The notes beneath the pieces are model-generated. The model was given only the letters and a program-made list of their open reading frames with translations, was not told the origin of the DNA and did no database searches. A DNA stretch of 64,000 nt from Gracilibacillus massiliensis (GTDB lineage Bacteria; Bacillota; Bacilli; Bacillales; Amphibacillaceae): the NCBI RefSeq assembly GCF_001458115.1, contig NZ_CZRP01000013.1:1054001-1118000 (forward strand), written 5' to 3'. The position numbers and the translations under genes are program-made. Positions 46,051 to 56,925 of the stretch are shown piece by piece (within the stretch, counting starts at the first letter, position 1; each line of letters begins with the position of its first letter).

Positions 46051-49000
46051 TTATACTGTTTTTCTGTTTCGGATATACAACACAAATCCAAGTGTGATGA
46101 TCACTAGACCTACTAATAAGTAATTAAACATGGAAGTTGCCGTTTCTGGTAATTCATTGTTCTCTACAGATGCATTTTCTTCTTTATCATTATTAGGTCC
46201 AGACTCTTCTTGATCTTGATTATTTTCTTCGTCTGTACCTAGTTCTTCATCTTTTGTGGAATCATCTCCTGTGTTGCCGTTTCCTCCGTCATCTGTCTCA
46301 GAGCCGTTATTGGTGTCATCTCCACCTTCGTTACCTTCACCAGGATCCTCTTCTTCACTAGCTTCCATTACAGTAAAAGTAGAGAAGTGAGCAGTAGTTG
46401 CAGATACCACACCATCTTGATAGGTTCCACCGATTTCTTCCCATTCTCCTGTTTCAGGATTCAAATAGAAGATTTTAAGCAGATCAGTGTTTTCAACTTC
46501 TTCCTCTGTAACAGAAAACGTTAGCTGCACACCTTCCGCATGCGAAAAATCAGTAACTAGATTTCCACCTTCATTTATGGAAAAGTTATATACAGCACTT
46601 TTTGAGCCCTTAACTGCAGGGAGCTTTTCAATAATAATGGATGTATCTTGCTCACCACTAAAGATAGATGACGGAAAATCTAGGGTGACACCTTTCTTTT
46701 TAATGGTTAATGTCGCATTTTTTTCTTTCAATGTTGCGATTTGATTGGATGTTAAAGAAATCTCAACTGGCTTATTTTCATTAATATCTTCTAATCCTTC
46801 TAAGTCAATAGTAACATTTCCATCCATATCTACATTAGTAAAAATACTATCATCAATTTCTACTTTGTTAACTGAAACGTTTGGCACAATAGAAATCCGA
46901 TCTTCTGAACCATAGATTAATGGATTATTTTCGGTTGTTTCTAAAGACATGATATAGTTCTCAAGAGCTTCTACATCAACTGGCCCTTCTTCTCGTTCCG
47001 ATTCAATCGAAGCAAAAACACCACGAGAAGCTAAATAGTTATTTGTTGTTAATGTGTACGTATCCTTTTTCTTCACTTTTTTACCATTAGGCAATGTTAT
47101 CGATATGACTTTTTGTGACTTTTGATTATAACGGTAGCTAAACCCTGCGACACTATAATCTGACCCATTTTCTGAAAGTTGAGCATTTAGAATATTTTCT
47201 AGTTCTTCCCCGGTCACTTCCATTTTCACCAAAGTATTACCATGGGTAAGAATTTTTTCTAAAGATGATGTAGTAATATTACCTTCTAATAAAGAAGAAC
47301 CAATTCCTCCACCATTTGTAACAGCAAAATCACTATCCATTTCATATTTCATACTGTCTGTAATTAGGTTACCTAAGCCATGGTCCTTTCCATTTGTATA
47401 AGTACCAATTAGATTTTGTCCATTGTAACCAATGACGTCTCCATCCTCTTCTACATCTGGGACCTCGTCTGTTTGAGCAATCCGACCTTCTGAACCAATT
47501 ACAAGGGGATTATCCTCTGTTGTTTCTAAATGCTTAATATAATCAACCGCTGCATCTACATCTACTGGTCCCATTGTTTCATTTGTTCCTAAATTACTAA
47601 TCGGACCATCTTGTGTGCCAATATAGTTATTTGTTGCTAAGGTATAGGTTGCTTCTGGATCAATTGGTGTCCCATCTGGAAATGTAACATCTACCACATG
47701 CTGATAATCGTAATTATACGTGTAATGCAAGCCAGACACACTATAATCAGATCCATAGCTTGATAAATTATCATTCAGGATAGGAATTAAATCTTCCCCT
47801 TTAATATCCACTGACATCACCGTATTGGCAAAAGGTAGAATATTAAACACTTCACCCCATGTAATTGGACCTTCGTTTAAGATATCACGGATGCCACCAC
47901 CATTATGCATCGCAAAGTCCGCATCCATTGCCCACCTCATACCGTCTGTAATTAAATTACCTAAACCATGATCACCATCGTTTGTATATTGTCCTTCTAA
48001 CTGTTGAGCATTGTAGCCAATTACTTCATTAACAATGTCCTCAATTTCTACAGCATATTTATCAAGAATTCCTTTCACTGCTGGATCTGGCTGATAATCC
48101 GCTTGGTTAACAAAAACAATTTCCGCTTCTACATCATGAATATCCTTTGTTTCACGATCGATTTGAATATCAACGTCTGCAAAAGCTTTACCATATTCTG
48201 ATGCTTGAATAATCCATTTATTATCTACAACTGCATCGACTTCTTGGTGATTGTGTGCAGCAAAAATGATATCTACTGCATCATCTACATTACGTGCTAA
48301 ATCTGCTGATGCACCTGTTGCTTCATTTCCAGATTGGGTAGCAGGCATATGTGCTAAGACAACAATCGCTTCGACACCTTGTGCTTGCAAGTCATCTACT
48401 GCATCATTTACTGCTGTTACTTCATCTGTAAATGCCACATTTTCTAATGAAGATGGCATTACCATGTTCATTGTATCTTGTGTGTTAACTCCAATAAAAC
48501 CTACTTCTACTCCATCAACTTCTTGAATGGCGTATGGTGGTAAATATTTCTCACCAGTATCTTCTTGAATACAATTGGCACAGAGTACGTCAAAATTCAT
48601 GCCTTGATATCCAGTAGTGCCAAGTCCATCTGGATGATCGCCACCGTTTACCATTCGCTTTAATTCATCTAATCCTTCGTCAAATTCATGGTTTCCAACC
48701 GTTCCTACATCAAAACCCATTTCATTCATAATTTCTACCGTTGGCTCATCTTGCAACAACGCAGAAACAGGGGAACTTCCACCAATCATATCACCAGCAT
48801 GGACTAGCAACGTGTTTTCATTTTCCTGTTCTCTTTCTTTAATTGCTTGTGCTGTATAATCCATACGACCATAAACTGCTTCTTCACCAGTTCGATCTAA
48901 TGTGTATTCCTGATCTATTTTTCCATGAAGATCATTCATACTTAAAAGTTGAAGCTCTAGTATATCTCCAACAGGCTCTTCTGATGCTGCTGTATAACCC

Positions 49001-50955
49001 TGCGCTTCTGCTTCTTCTGCACTCGCGAAAAATATACGTGCTTCTACAGGTACTTGTTCATATTCTGTTGGCTCCACATATTCATTTGTGTTCGAGTTCC
49101 CTACATAACGATGAAAATCTCCGCCTTCAGAGATTGCACGATACTCAAAAGGTAATTCTTTTAATGGATTTTCAGGATTCCAAATACCTAATTCTGCATC
49201 GATTGCATCTTTTGTAGCGTTTTGATAAGTTTGATAGTTTTCTTCATCACCGATTGGCCAGATAAAGTAAGAGGTTGCCAATCCTTCTTTCACCATTTGC
49301 AAGTTCGTATTGACACCGTCTTTATTGATGACTTCCGCTAACAAGCGGCCATAATCATCGGTTGCTTCTTCACCAATTTTTAAGGTAACTTGATCGCCTT
49401 CCTGTAATAATTCTTTTAACCGCTCTGTTGCATATTCCCCATGTTCTTTTTGATTCGCTTCATCGACACCGTTAGAACCTGCTACACTCGTTTCAGGCGT
49501 ATCAATGTTAATAAAACGAACACGGTCTGCACCTAAAACAGGTGTTTCTAGACGAATGGTATCACCATCTGTAACATAACGAACAGTAGATGTGTATTCA
49601 CCACTTGCACTCGGTGCTTCAGGCTGTTCTGCTGCTACCGTAAAATCGTTAATAGATCTTGTTAATAACTGATAGCTATTGTACTGGCTAAGAACTGCTG
49701 TAATATCATACCATTTTCCTTCTTCTAGTTCAGAAATGTCTAATGTTCCTTCCATCACTCTTAAGGTGGTACTATTAAAATCACTATCTATAAAAGATAG
49801 GTTATAACCACCACCAGCAGGACTGGATGGAATATCCTGCAGATAACCATTAACAGAAACCAATTGTCCTTCTAACGGTTCTGCAACAGTTTCATCAGCT
49901 AAATCTGATAATTCAATTGGTGTTGCTTCAGGTATTGCTGCACCTTCTTCTAGAATTTCAATATCTGCAGCACTATTTGGAATAATTTCTTTTAGTCCAT
50001 TGTAAGTATCAAGCTCTCCCGTGATGATAATCCGATCGCCTTCATTTAATTCAGGTAAATCCGATCCATCAAACGCGAAAATATTCATACCTGCTGTCTC
50101 ATCTTGTATGTAGGTAGATAATTGATCACCGGATGGATCTGCTAAGTTATCAGCCGTTATAATACCTTCGATTGTAACACTTGTTCCATCTGATTGTTGA
50201 CGTGCTTCTGCAATTGTCTGTTCTTGCGGTGGTTCTTCTTCAATAATATCTCCGTCTGCATATTCAATACTCGTTACACCTTCAATTGCCTCTTGATTTG
50301 AGTACTGATCTCTTGTGCCCGTTACAATAACCTTTTTTCCAATTGCTTCTTCATTCAACTCGGGACTAAACATTTCTCGCTGATCGGGTTCTAGCTTTAC
50401 AATAATAGATGTTGCTTCTTGATTGTTCTCATCAGCCACTTTAATTGCATACTGACCATTGAAAGGTGCTACGATATAACCTTCCATTGTTACCTCTGTA
50501 CCTTGACTTTCCGATAAAGATTCTTCAACACTTAATATTCCATTATCCTCTTCGACAAATTGGATACTTGTCACATATTCAACTGCTTCTTGATTTGAAT
50601 ACTCGTCCCTTGTTCCCGTTATAATAACCTTTTTCCCAATTGCTTCTTTGTTCAACTCGGGACTAAACATTTCTCGTTGATCTGCCTCTAGTTTTACAAT
50701 GATAGATGTTGCTTCTTGATTGTTCTCATCAGCCACTCTAATTGCATACTGACTATTGAAAGGTTCGACTATGTATCCTTCCATTGTTACCTCTGTACCC
50801 TGACTTTCCGATAAAGCTTCTGATACAGAAACAACTGTTGTCTCTTCTGCTGCTTGCACTTGCATAATCGGCATAAATGCACTTGATAGTTGAGTAAAAA
50901 CTAGTACTATTGCTAATAATATACTAGCTCTTTTTACACTTTTTTGACGCTTCAT
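46051..50955 (-). CDS. Cell-wall-anchored multidomain nuclease / 5'-nucleotidase (YhcR-like)
   Basis: About 1,634 residues. Order: signal peptide (to about 40, ending VQAA), two nearly identical OB-fold-like repeats (residues about 45-130 and 138-225; EALSESQGTEVTMEGYIV), two more OB-like domains, a thermonuclease domain (about 450-590; VRYVTDGDTIRL, RFINIDTPETS, TDDYGRLLAEV), a metallophosphatase (NDLHGKID, GNHEFDEG, AAHNHQEVD), two nucleotidase C-domains (GLGNLITDGMRWAMD and GLGNLITDSMKYEMD), an acidic linker, and sorting signal LPETA, hydrophobic segment, RNRK. It would degrade external nucleic acids to nucleosides and phosphate. B. subtilis YhcR is similar but shorter. ATG at 50955 follows GGGAGGT. 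Confidence 0.93.
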   Translation of the reverse strand: MKRQKSVKRASILLAIVLVFTQLSSAFMPIMQVQAAEETTVVSVSEALSESQGTEVTMEGYIVEPFNSQYAIRVADENNQEATSIIVKLEADQREMFSPELNKEAIGKKVIITGTRDEYSNQEAVEYVTSIQFVEEDNGILSVEESLSESQGTEVTMEGYIVAPFNGQYAIKVADENNQEATSIIVKLEPDQREMFSPELNEEAIGKKVIVTGTRDQYSNQEAIEGVTSIEYADGDIIEEEPPQEQTIAEARQQSDGTSVTIEGIITADNLADPSGDQLSTYIQDETAGMNIFAFDGSDLPELNEGDRIIITGELDTYNGLKEIIPNSAADIEILEEGAAIPEATPIELSDLADETVAEPLEGQLVSVNGYLQDIPSSPAGGGYNLSFIDSDFNSTTLRVMEGTLDISELEEGKWYDITAVLSQYNSYQLLTRSINDFTVAAEQPEAPSASGEYTSTVRYVTDGDTIRLETPVLGADRVRFINIDTPETSVAGSNGVDEANQKEHGEYATERLKELLQEGDQVTLKIGEEATDDYGRLLAEVINKDGVNTNLQMVKEGLATSYFIWPIGDEENYQTYQNATKDAIDAELGIWNPENPLKELPFEYRAISEGGDFHRYVGNSNTNEYVEPTEYEQVPVEARIFFASAEEAEAQGYTAASEEPVGDILELQLLSMNDLHGKIDQEYTLDRTGEEAVYGRMDYTAQAIKEREQENENTLLVHAGDMIGGSSPVSALLQDEPTVEIMNEMGFDVGTVGNHEFDEGLDELKRMVNGGDHPDGLGTTGYQGMNFDVLCANCIQEDTGEKYLPPYAIQEVDGVEVGFIGVNTQDTMNMVMPSSLENVAFTDEVTAVNDAVDDLQAQGVEAIVVLAHMPATQSGNEATGASADLARNVDDAVDIIFAAHNHQEVDAVVDNKWIIQASEYGKAFADVDIQIDRETKDIHDVEAEIVFVNQADYQPDPAVKGILDKYAVEIEDIVNEVIGYNAQQLEGQYTNDGDHGLGNLITDGMRWAMDADFAMHNGGGIRDILNEGPITWGEVFNILPFANTVMSVDIKGEDLIPILNDNLSSYGSDYSVSGLHYTYNYDYQHVVDVTFPDGTPIDPEATYTLATNNYIGTQDGPISNLGTNETMGPVDVDAAVDYIKHLETTEDNPLVIGSEGRIAQTDEVPDVEEDGDVIGYNGQNLIGTYTNGKDHGLGNLITDSMKYEMDSDFAVTNGGGIGSSLLEGNITTSSLEKILTHGNTLVKMEVTGEELENILNAQLSENGSDYSVAGFSYRYNQKSQKVISITLPNGKKVKKKDTYTLTTNNYLASRGVFASIESEREEGPVDVEALENYIMSLETTENNPLIYGSEDRISIVPNVSVNKVEIDDSIFTNVDMDGNVTIDLEGLEDINENKPVEISLTSNQIATLKEKNATLTIKKKGVTLDFPSSIFSGEQDTSIIIEKLPAVKGSKSAVYNFSINEGGNLVTDFSHAEGVQLTFSVTEEEVENTDLLKIFYLNPETGEWEEIGGTYQDGVVSATTAHFSTFTVMEASEEEDPGEGNEGGDDTNNGSETDDGGNGNTGDDSTKDEELGTDEENNQDQEESGPNNDKEENASVENNELPETATSMFNYLLVGLVIITLGFVLYIRNRKTV

Positions 50956-51070
50956 TGATTTACCTCCCTGAATTTTAAATTGCTTACCTGTTAATTCTAG
51001 CAAGTAGAAATATTAAATGATTAAATGGATAGTAAAGTCTTTGTTAATTTTTGTTAATCTAATCATAAAA

Positions 51071-51098
51071 ACAGTTACAGTATTTTTCTTGTAACTGT
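51071..51098. promoter_or_regulatory. Inverted repeat, candidate gal operator
   Basis: ACAGTTACA (51071-51079) and TGTAACTGT (51090-51098) are perfect inverted 9-mers with a 10-bp gap, so half-sites lie about two helical turns apart. The right half covers the -35 of the gal promoter. Confidence 0.6.
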
Positions 51099-51117
51099 CA
51101 CAAAAATGACGTACAAT
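51089..51117 (+). promoter_or_regulatory. gal operon promoter
   Basis: TTGTAA (51089-51094), 17-bp spacer, TACAAT (51112-51117), about 58 bp before galK. Confidence 0.75.
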
Positions 51118-51174
51118 ATTCTTAGTAAATTAATTTAATTAAGTCGACAAATTGTCCCAAAGGAGGAACATAGT

Positions 51175-52347
51175 ATGGATATAAATAAATTGAAGAACAA
51201 ATTCCAAGATACTTTTCAAACAAAGACACAACCTAGGGCTTTCTTTGCTCCAGGGCGTATTAATTTAATTGGGGAACATACCGATTACAATGGTGGACAC
51301 GTTTTTCCAGCAGCAATTTCATTCGGAACCTATGCCATTGCCACACCACGTGAAGACAATATAATCCGCTTCTATTCTGAAAATTTTCCCGAAAAAGGGA
51401 TATTCGAAAGTAATTTAGCTGACCTTACTTATAAAAAAGAGGATGATTGGACCAATTTCCCTAAAGGAATGATTTATTATTTAAAAGAAGAAGGATATGA
51501 TATTTCATCAGGATTTGATGTGTTATTTTACGGAAATATTCCAAATGGAGCTGGCTTATCCTCGTCTGCGTCCATCGAGCTTGTCTCAGGTGTTTTATTA
51601 GAAAATATGTATCAACTCGATATCGATCGTATTCGCCTAGTGCAAATTGGTCAAAAAGTTGAAAATCAATATATTGGTGTGAACAGCGGAATCATGGATC
51701 AGTTTGCGATCGGTATGGGAAAACAAGATCACGCCATGTTGTTGGACTGTGATACCTTAAATTACAAATATGCTCCAATTAAATTGGAAAATCATGATAT
51801 CATTATCATAAACACCAATAAACGAAGAGAATTAGCAGATTCTAAATATAACGAACGACGTAGCCAATGTGAAGCAGCTTTAGCAGACTTACAAACCAAA
51901 TTAGATATCCGAAGCTTAGGAGAGCTAACGCCAGAACAATTTGAAGAGAATCGTTCTTTAATCAAAGATCCAACGAATCAACAACGGGCAAAACACGCTA
52001 TCTACGAAAATGCTCGCACCATTGAAGCCCTTCAAAAGCTACAGTCCGGTGATTTAGAACGATTTGGTGAATTGGTCAATCAATCACATGTGTCATTACG
52101 TGATGATTATGAGGTTACAGGTATTGAGTTAGACACAATTGCCCAAACAGCATGGCAACAAAAAGGTGTCATCGGTGCACGAATGACAGGTGCTGGATTT
52201 GGTGGCTGTGCCATTGCCATTGTAGAAAAGGAAGAAGTAGAAAATGTGAAAACAGCTATCCAACAAGCATACGAAGACAAGATTGGGTACCTCCCAACAT
52301 TCTATGTAGCAGCAATTGGTGACGGTGCGAAAGAAATTTCAATATAA
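51175..52347 (+). CDS. galK: Galactokinase
   Basis: 390 residues, GHMP kinase. Signature [21 protein letters not shown] near residue 28, ATP loop [13 protein letters not shown], catalytic Asp in [11 protein letters not shown], and C-terminal [14 protein letters not shown]. Phosphorylates galactose at C1. AAAGGAGG precedes the ATG. First gene of galK-galE-galT-galM. Confidence 0.97.
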   Translation: MDINKLKNKFQDTFQTKTQPRAFFAPGRINLIGEHTDYNGGHVFPAAISFGTYAIATPREDNIIRFYSENFPEKGIFESNLADLTYKKEDDWTNFPKGMIYYLKEEGYDISSGFDVLFYGNIPNGAGLSSSASIELVSGVLLENMYQLDIDRIRLVQIGQKVENQYIGVNSGIMDQFAIGMGKQDHAMLLDCDTLNYKYAPIKLENHDIIIINTNKRRELADSKYNERRSQCEAALADLQTKLDIRSLGELTPEQFEENRSLIKDPTNQQRAKHAIYENARTIEALQKLQSGDLERFGELVNQSHVSLRDDYEVTGIELDTIAQTAWQQKGVIGARMTGAGFGGCAIAIVEKEEVENVKTAIQQAYEDKIGYLPTFYVAAIGDGAKEISI

Positions 52348-52361
52348 GGAGGAGTTTAATT

Positions 52362-53357
52362 ATGCGTATTTTAGTATTAGGTGGAGCAGGTTATATTGGT
52401 TCACATGCAGTATATCAATTAATCGATCAAGGTAATGAAGTGGTTGTTATCGATAACTTGTTAACAGGACATCAAGAAGCAATTCATCCAGAAGCAACGT
52501 TTTATAATGGAGATATTCGCGATATTGAATTTTTACGTGAAGTATTCTCACACGAGCAAATCGATGGTGTGATTCATTTTGCAGCCAATTCATTGGTTGG
52601 CGAATCAATGGAAGATCCGCTTAAATATTTTGATAACAATGTTTATGGTACACAGGTACTACTGCAGGCAATGACTGAATTTGATATTAAAAATATTGTC
52701 TTTTCTTCTACAGCGGCAACATATGGAGAACCAGAACAAGTACCAATTACCGAAACGATGCCAACACAACCGACCAATACGTACGGTGAAACAAAATTAA
52801 CGATGGAAAAAATGATGAAATGGACAGAAGCAGCTCATGATATTCGTTATGTCTCGCTTCGTTACTTTAATGTAGCTGGTGCGCGTGGTACCGGTGAAAT
52901 TGGTGAAGATCATCGCCCGGAAACACACTTAATTCCAATCGTATTACAAGTAGCTTTAAATCAAAGGGAACATATCTCCATCTTTGGTGATGACTATAAT
53001 ACACCAGATGGTACTTGTATTCGTGACTATATCCATGTCGAAGATTTAATTGATGCTCATATTTTAGCACTTAAATATTTAAAAGAGGGTGGCGACAGTA
53101 ATGTCTTCAACCTTGGAAGCAGTCAAGGATTCTCTGTTAAAGAAATCATTGATGCAGCTCGTCAGGTTACTAAACATGACATTCCTGCAAAAGTAGCGCC
53201 TCGTAGAGCTGGAGATCCTAGTACCTTAATTGCGGCATCCGATAAAGCAAAACGCATACTCGGATGGAACCCAACCAGAACAGATATCGATCGAATTATC
53301 CAAGATGCATGGAATTGGCATCAAGCGAATCCTAAAGGATACAACGAGGAGGAGTAA
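52362..53357 (+). CDS. galE: UDP-glucose 4-epimerase
   Basis: 331 residues, short-chain dehydrogenase fold. NAD site [14 protein letters not shown], catalytic Ser-Tyr-Lys in FSSTAATYG and [13 protein letters not shown], and substrate region [17 protein letters not shown]. Interconverts UDP-galactose and UDP-glucose. Begins 14 bp after galK with AGGAGG. Confidence 0.97.
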   Translation: MRILVLGGAGYIGSHAVYQLIDQGNEVVVIDNLLTGHQEAIHPEATFYNGDIRDIEFLREVFSHEQIDGVIHFAANSLVGESMEDPLKYFDNNVYGTQVLLQAMTEFDIKNIVFSSTAATYGEPEQVPITETMPTQPTNTYGETKLTMEKMMKWTEAAHDIRYVSLRYFNVAGARGTGEIGEDHRPETHLIPIVLQVALNQREHISIFGDDYNTPDGTCIRDYIHVEDLIDAHILALKYLKEGGDSNVFNLGSSQGFSVKEIIDAARQVTKHDIPAKVAPRRAGDPSTLIAASDKAKRILGWNPTRTDIDRIIQDAWNWHQANPKGYNEEE

Positions 53358-53359
53358 AC

Positions 53360-54853
53360 ATGGTAGACCATTCATCTTTAGTCAACACCCTTGTAGAAAA
53401 GGCAATTGACAAAAAGTTAATCCAGTCCAGTGATCGCATTTATGCGCGCAATCAAATCTTAGGACTTTTAGATATCGCAAATTATCAAGAAGAGGCTGCA
53501 CGTAATGAGCAAGACATTCCAGATTTATTAGACACTATAGCAGACGATGCCGTCGAAAGAGGACTAATCGAGGATCTGCTCGATGAGCGCGAACAATTAA
53601 CAGCCAAAATAATGGATGTGTTTATCTCAAAACCTTCCGAAATAAACGAAGCATTTTACAGAAGCTATCAAGATTCACCGGTTAAAGCGACCGATTACTT
53701 TTATCAATTAAGTAAAGATAGCAACTATATTCAAACAAAAAGAATTGCCAATAACATTCAGTTTAAAACAGCATCCTCGTATGGTGATTTAGACATTACC
53801 ATTAACTTATCAAAACCAGAGAAAGATCCGGAACAAATTAAACGCGAAAAAGAAATGAAACAAGATGTCGCTTACCCTAAGTGTCTGCTATGCGCTGAAA
53901 ATGAAGGATATGTCGGACGTATTGGTCACCCAGCTCGTTCCAATCATCGTATCATTGAGGTGCCATTAGAAGATGAAGAATGGTTTCTACAATATTCACC
54001 ATATGTTTATTACAATGAGCATAGTATCGTGTTTGCCAAAGAACACCGACCAATGAAAATTAACCGTGATTCTTTTGCTCGATTAACTGCTTTTGTGGAG
54101 AAATTTCCACATTACTTTATTGGTTCTAATGCAGACTTGCCAATTGTTGGCGGTAGTATTTTGTCACATGATCATTATCAAGCTGGTCACTATACATTTG
54201 CGATGACAAATGCGGAAGAGGAATTCAGTTTTACATTAAATGACTTTGACGATGTAGAAGCAGTTGTGGTCAAGTGGCCACTATCTGTTATTCGTTTGCG
54301 TCATTCTAACCGCGACAAACTTGTCGATGCTTCTGAATACATCCTGCAAAAATGGCGTGATTACAGTGATCCCGATGCAGATATTTTTGCTTATTCGGAT
54401 GACACACCGCACAACACGATCACTCCAATTGCCCGCAAGCGTGGTGATCTATTTGAAATCGATCTAGTATTACGTAATAATCGAACATCAACGGAACATC
54501 CGATGGGCATTTTCCATCCACATGACGATGTTCATCATATCAAAAAAGAAAATATTGGTTTAATTGAAGTAATGGGTCTAGCAGTACTTCCTCCTCGTTT
54601 AAAAGATGAACTTTCCGTTATTAAGAAATATCTGCTAGGTGAAAAGGTAACGGTTGCAGAATATCATCAGGATTGGGTACAATCAATAAAAGATAAGCAT
54701 AAAAACATCACAGGACAAAACGCAGACGAAATCGTCGAAAACGAATTAGGAGAAAAATTCGCACGCGTTCTAGAAGATGCTGGTGTGTATAAAACAGATA
54801 AAGTTGGACGCCAAGCATTCAAACGTTTTTTAGCAAATCTTAATGAAGGATAA
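53360..54853 (+). CDS. galT: Galactose-1-phosphate uridylyltransferase (Firmicutes GalT)
   Basis: 497 residues, the longer Firmicutes-type GalT. The metal and active-site regions CLLCAENEGYVGRIGHPARS, EHRPMKINRDSF, GGSILSHDHYQAGHYTFAM and EHPMGIFHPHDDVHHIKKEN are visible. Exchanges UMP between UDP-glucose and galactose-1-phosphate. It starts 2 bp after galE, with GAGGAGG inside the galE end. Confidence 0.96.
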   Translation: MVDHSSLVNTLVEKAIDKKLIQSSDRIYARNQILGLLDIANYQEEAARNEQDIPDLLDTIADDAVERGLIEDLLDEREQLTAKIMDVFISKPSEINEAFYRSYQDSPVKATDYFYQLSKDSNYIQTKRIANNIQFKTASSYGDLDITINLSKPEKDPEQIKREKEMKQDVAYPKCLLCAENEGYVGRIGHPARSNHRIIEVPLEDEEWFLQYSPYVYYNEHSIVFAKEHRPMKINRDSFARLTAFVEKFPHYFIGSNADLPIVGGSILSHDHYQAGHYTFAMTNAEEEFSFTLNDFDDVEAVVVKWPLSVIRLRHSNRDKLVDASEYILQKWRDYSDPDADIFAYSDDTPHNTITPIARKRGDLFEIDLVLRNNRTSTEHPMGIFHPHDDVHHIKKENIGLIEVMGLAVLPPRLKDELSVIKKYLLGEKVTVAEYHQDWVQSIKDKHKNITGQNADEIVENELGEKFARVLEDAGVYKTDKVGRQAFKRFLANLNEG

Positions 54854-54871
54854 GTAGGAGGAAACGAGTTA

Positions 54872-55918
54872 ATGGAAATAAAAACGGACGTAATAAAAGT
54901 AGAAGATCAACAGTGGAAAGAATTCACACTGGTTAATGACAATGGAATGACTGTTTCTATTCTTGATTTCGGTGGCATTATTACGAAAGTCTTAGCACCA
55001 GACCGTGATGGAAAACTAGAAAATGTTGTAGTCGGCTTTGAAAATTATCAAGATTACCTCGTTAATCCTGGCTACTTTGGGGCATTAATTGGTCGTGTTG
55101 CTGGTCGAATTGAAAATGCCCAATTTGAAATCGATGGTAAGCCTTATACGCTTCCTAAAAATGAAGGAGAACATCATTTACATGGTGGAAATCCAGGTTT
55201 CCATAATACCATATGGACAGTTGTTCCTTTTGAAAATAATGAAGAAGTAGGCTTAACGCTTACCCTTGAAAGTAAAGATTTAGAAAATGGATATCCTGGT
55301 AATTTAAGAATGACTGTTACGTATACGTTAAATAACGATAATGCCTTTACAATTACCTATGAAGGGGTATCGGATCATAAAACGGTGTTAACAAGTACCA
55401 ACCACTCATATTTTAACTTAAGCGGTAACTTAAAATCAGATATCCAAGACCATCAAATCACACTAGATAGTAGTAAATTTGTTGAACTTGATGAAGAATT
55501 GATTCCTACGGGAAAAATTCTCGATGTCAACAATACCGTATATGATTTCCGTAATGGACGTCCGATGAAAGATGGCGTTACATCTGAGTTCAAGCAAAAC
55601 TTAGTTGCGAATCATGGCTATGATCATTATTTCATTTTTGATCATAACAAGAAAGAAAGTGCGATCGTTTGTGAAGAAACGAGTGGTAGACAATTAACGG
55701 TTATAACAGATCAACCAGGTGTTGTCATGTATACCTCTAACAATCTACCTGAAGGTTTGAAATTGCGTGAGCGTGATTCTGTACAGTATCTAGGCCTATG
55801 TTTAGAAACGCAAGGATCACCCGCATCGATTCACCATGATGGCTTTCCATCAATTTGGCTCGATAAAGACGAAAAATATTTTGCCAAAACTACCTTTATT
55901 TTTGATACAATAGAGTAG
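54872..55918 (+). CDS. galM: Galactose mutarotase (aldose 1-epimerase)
   Basis: 348 residues. Beta-sandwich mutarotase with GRVAGRIENAQFEIDGK, catalytic His in NEGEHHLHGGNPGFHN and TNHSYFNLSG, and Glu in YLGLCLETQGSP. Converts beta- to alpha-galactose, the form used by GalK. Last gene of the Leloir operon, with a terminator 40 bp after it. AGGAGG precedes the start. Confidence 0.96.
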   Translation: MEIKTDVIKVEDQQWKEFTLVNDNGMTVSILDFGGIITKVLAPDRDGKLENVVVGFENYQDYLVNPGYFGALIGRVAGRIENAQFEIDGKPYTLPKNEGEHHLHGGNPGFHNTIWTVVPFENNEEVGLTLTLESKDLENGYPGNLRMTVTYTLNNDNAFTITYEGVSDHKTVLTSTNHSYFNLSGNLKSDIQDHQITLDSSKFVELDEELIPTGKILDVNNTVYDFRNGRPMKDGVTSEFKQNLVANHGYDHYFIFDHNKKESAIVCEETSGRQLTVITDQPGVVMYTSNNLPEGLKLRERDSVQYLGLCLETQGSPASIHHDGFPSIWLDKDEKYFAKTTFIFDTIE

Positions 55919-55957
55919 ATTGTTTTGTTTAAAAGCGAATAATGGTTATAATATAAA

Positions 55958-55993
55958 AAGCGCTCTTCACCCTTGAGGAGAGTGCTTTTTTGC
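55958..55993 (+). terminator. gal operon terminator
   Basis: AAAAGCGCTCTTC pairs imperfectly with GGAGAGTGCTTTTTT around ACCCTTGA. Confidence 0.85.
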
Positions 55994-56130
55994 GCTACAC
56001 ACCACATATAGTATTATAGCGCTTCAAGTATCACAATATATTGATTATACCTTTCGTTTCTGATAAGCTAGAAAGGAACAAAAATTGGTATTATTTTATT
56101 TTTGATATAGATAAAGGAGGCTATCCATCG

Positions 56131-56925
56131 ATGCAATCAACGAAAGAAAAGTCCTTAGCCATTAATGTGGATCAGTTAAATGAAGACATCAAAGAATTTC
56201 CACAGGTTCATCCGATTACACCAGATATGAAAACCACTCATAAAGGTGTATCCCGGCTTGTCATGCTTGATCGTTACGCATTTAAGGACACAGAGAAAAA
56301 GACACTAAAAACAGGAGACTTTGTGGTTTTAACGATTAAAGAGGACCCTAAATTCCCTGCAAGAGGTACTGGCTTTATTCTAGAGATTGACAATCTTAAA
56401 CGAAAAGCTCGCATTCAAGTTGAAGAAAGCTTTGTCCATGTTTTAGAGACAGAAGAAGAAAGAGAAACTGGTATTATTGAACGTTCGCTAAGTGTTATGG
56501 ATAAACCATTAGAGGTCTATTATGAGCAAATCGCGAAACGTAATGCTACAGGTTTATCATCGGTTGAGGAAACAGAAGAAAAACAAAATCAATGGTTCGA
56601 ACAGTTTTATCAAGAACTATCTCAATTAAATTTTATTCCGGCAGGCCGTGTACTATATGGAGCAGGCTCTAACACAGATGTAACATACTTTAATTGTTAT
56701 GTGATGCCATTTGTGCGAGATTCTCGTGAAGGCATCAGTGATCACCGTAAACAAGTGATGGAAATTATGTCGCGTGGTGGCGGTGTTGGTACAAATGGTT
56801 CAACACTAAGACCTCGTAATGCACTAGCTAGAGGAGTAAATGGTAAATCGTCAGGATCTGTTTCCTGGTTAGATGACATCGCTAAATTGACACATTTGGT
56901 GGAACAAGGCGGGTCAAGACGTGGT
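56131..56925 (+). CDS. nrdJ: Class II (cobalamin-dependent) ribonucleotide reductase, exon 1
   Basis: 265 codons of the N-terminal part of NrdJ. ATG at 56131 has AAAGGAGG ten bases upstream; a TTG at 56041 in the same frame lacks a site. Motifs include FIPAGRVLYGAGSNTDVTYF, the Cys of NCYVMPFVRDS, and MEIMSRGGGVGTNGSTLRPR, then LVEQGGSRRG. After GGT the frame hits TAG three bases into a group I intron and resumes with AQMIMLNDWHPDV at 57247. Joined exons give 852 residues. The enzyme makes deoxyribonucleotides with adenosylcobalamin, independent of oxygen. Without splicing the product would lack the active site. Confidence 0.92.
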
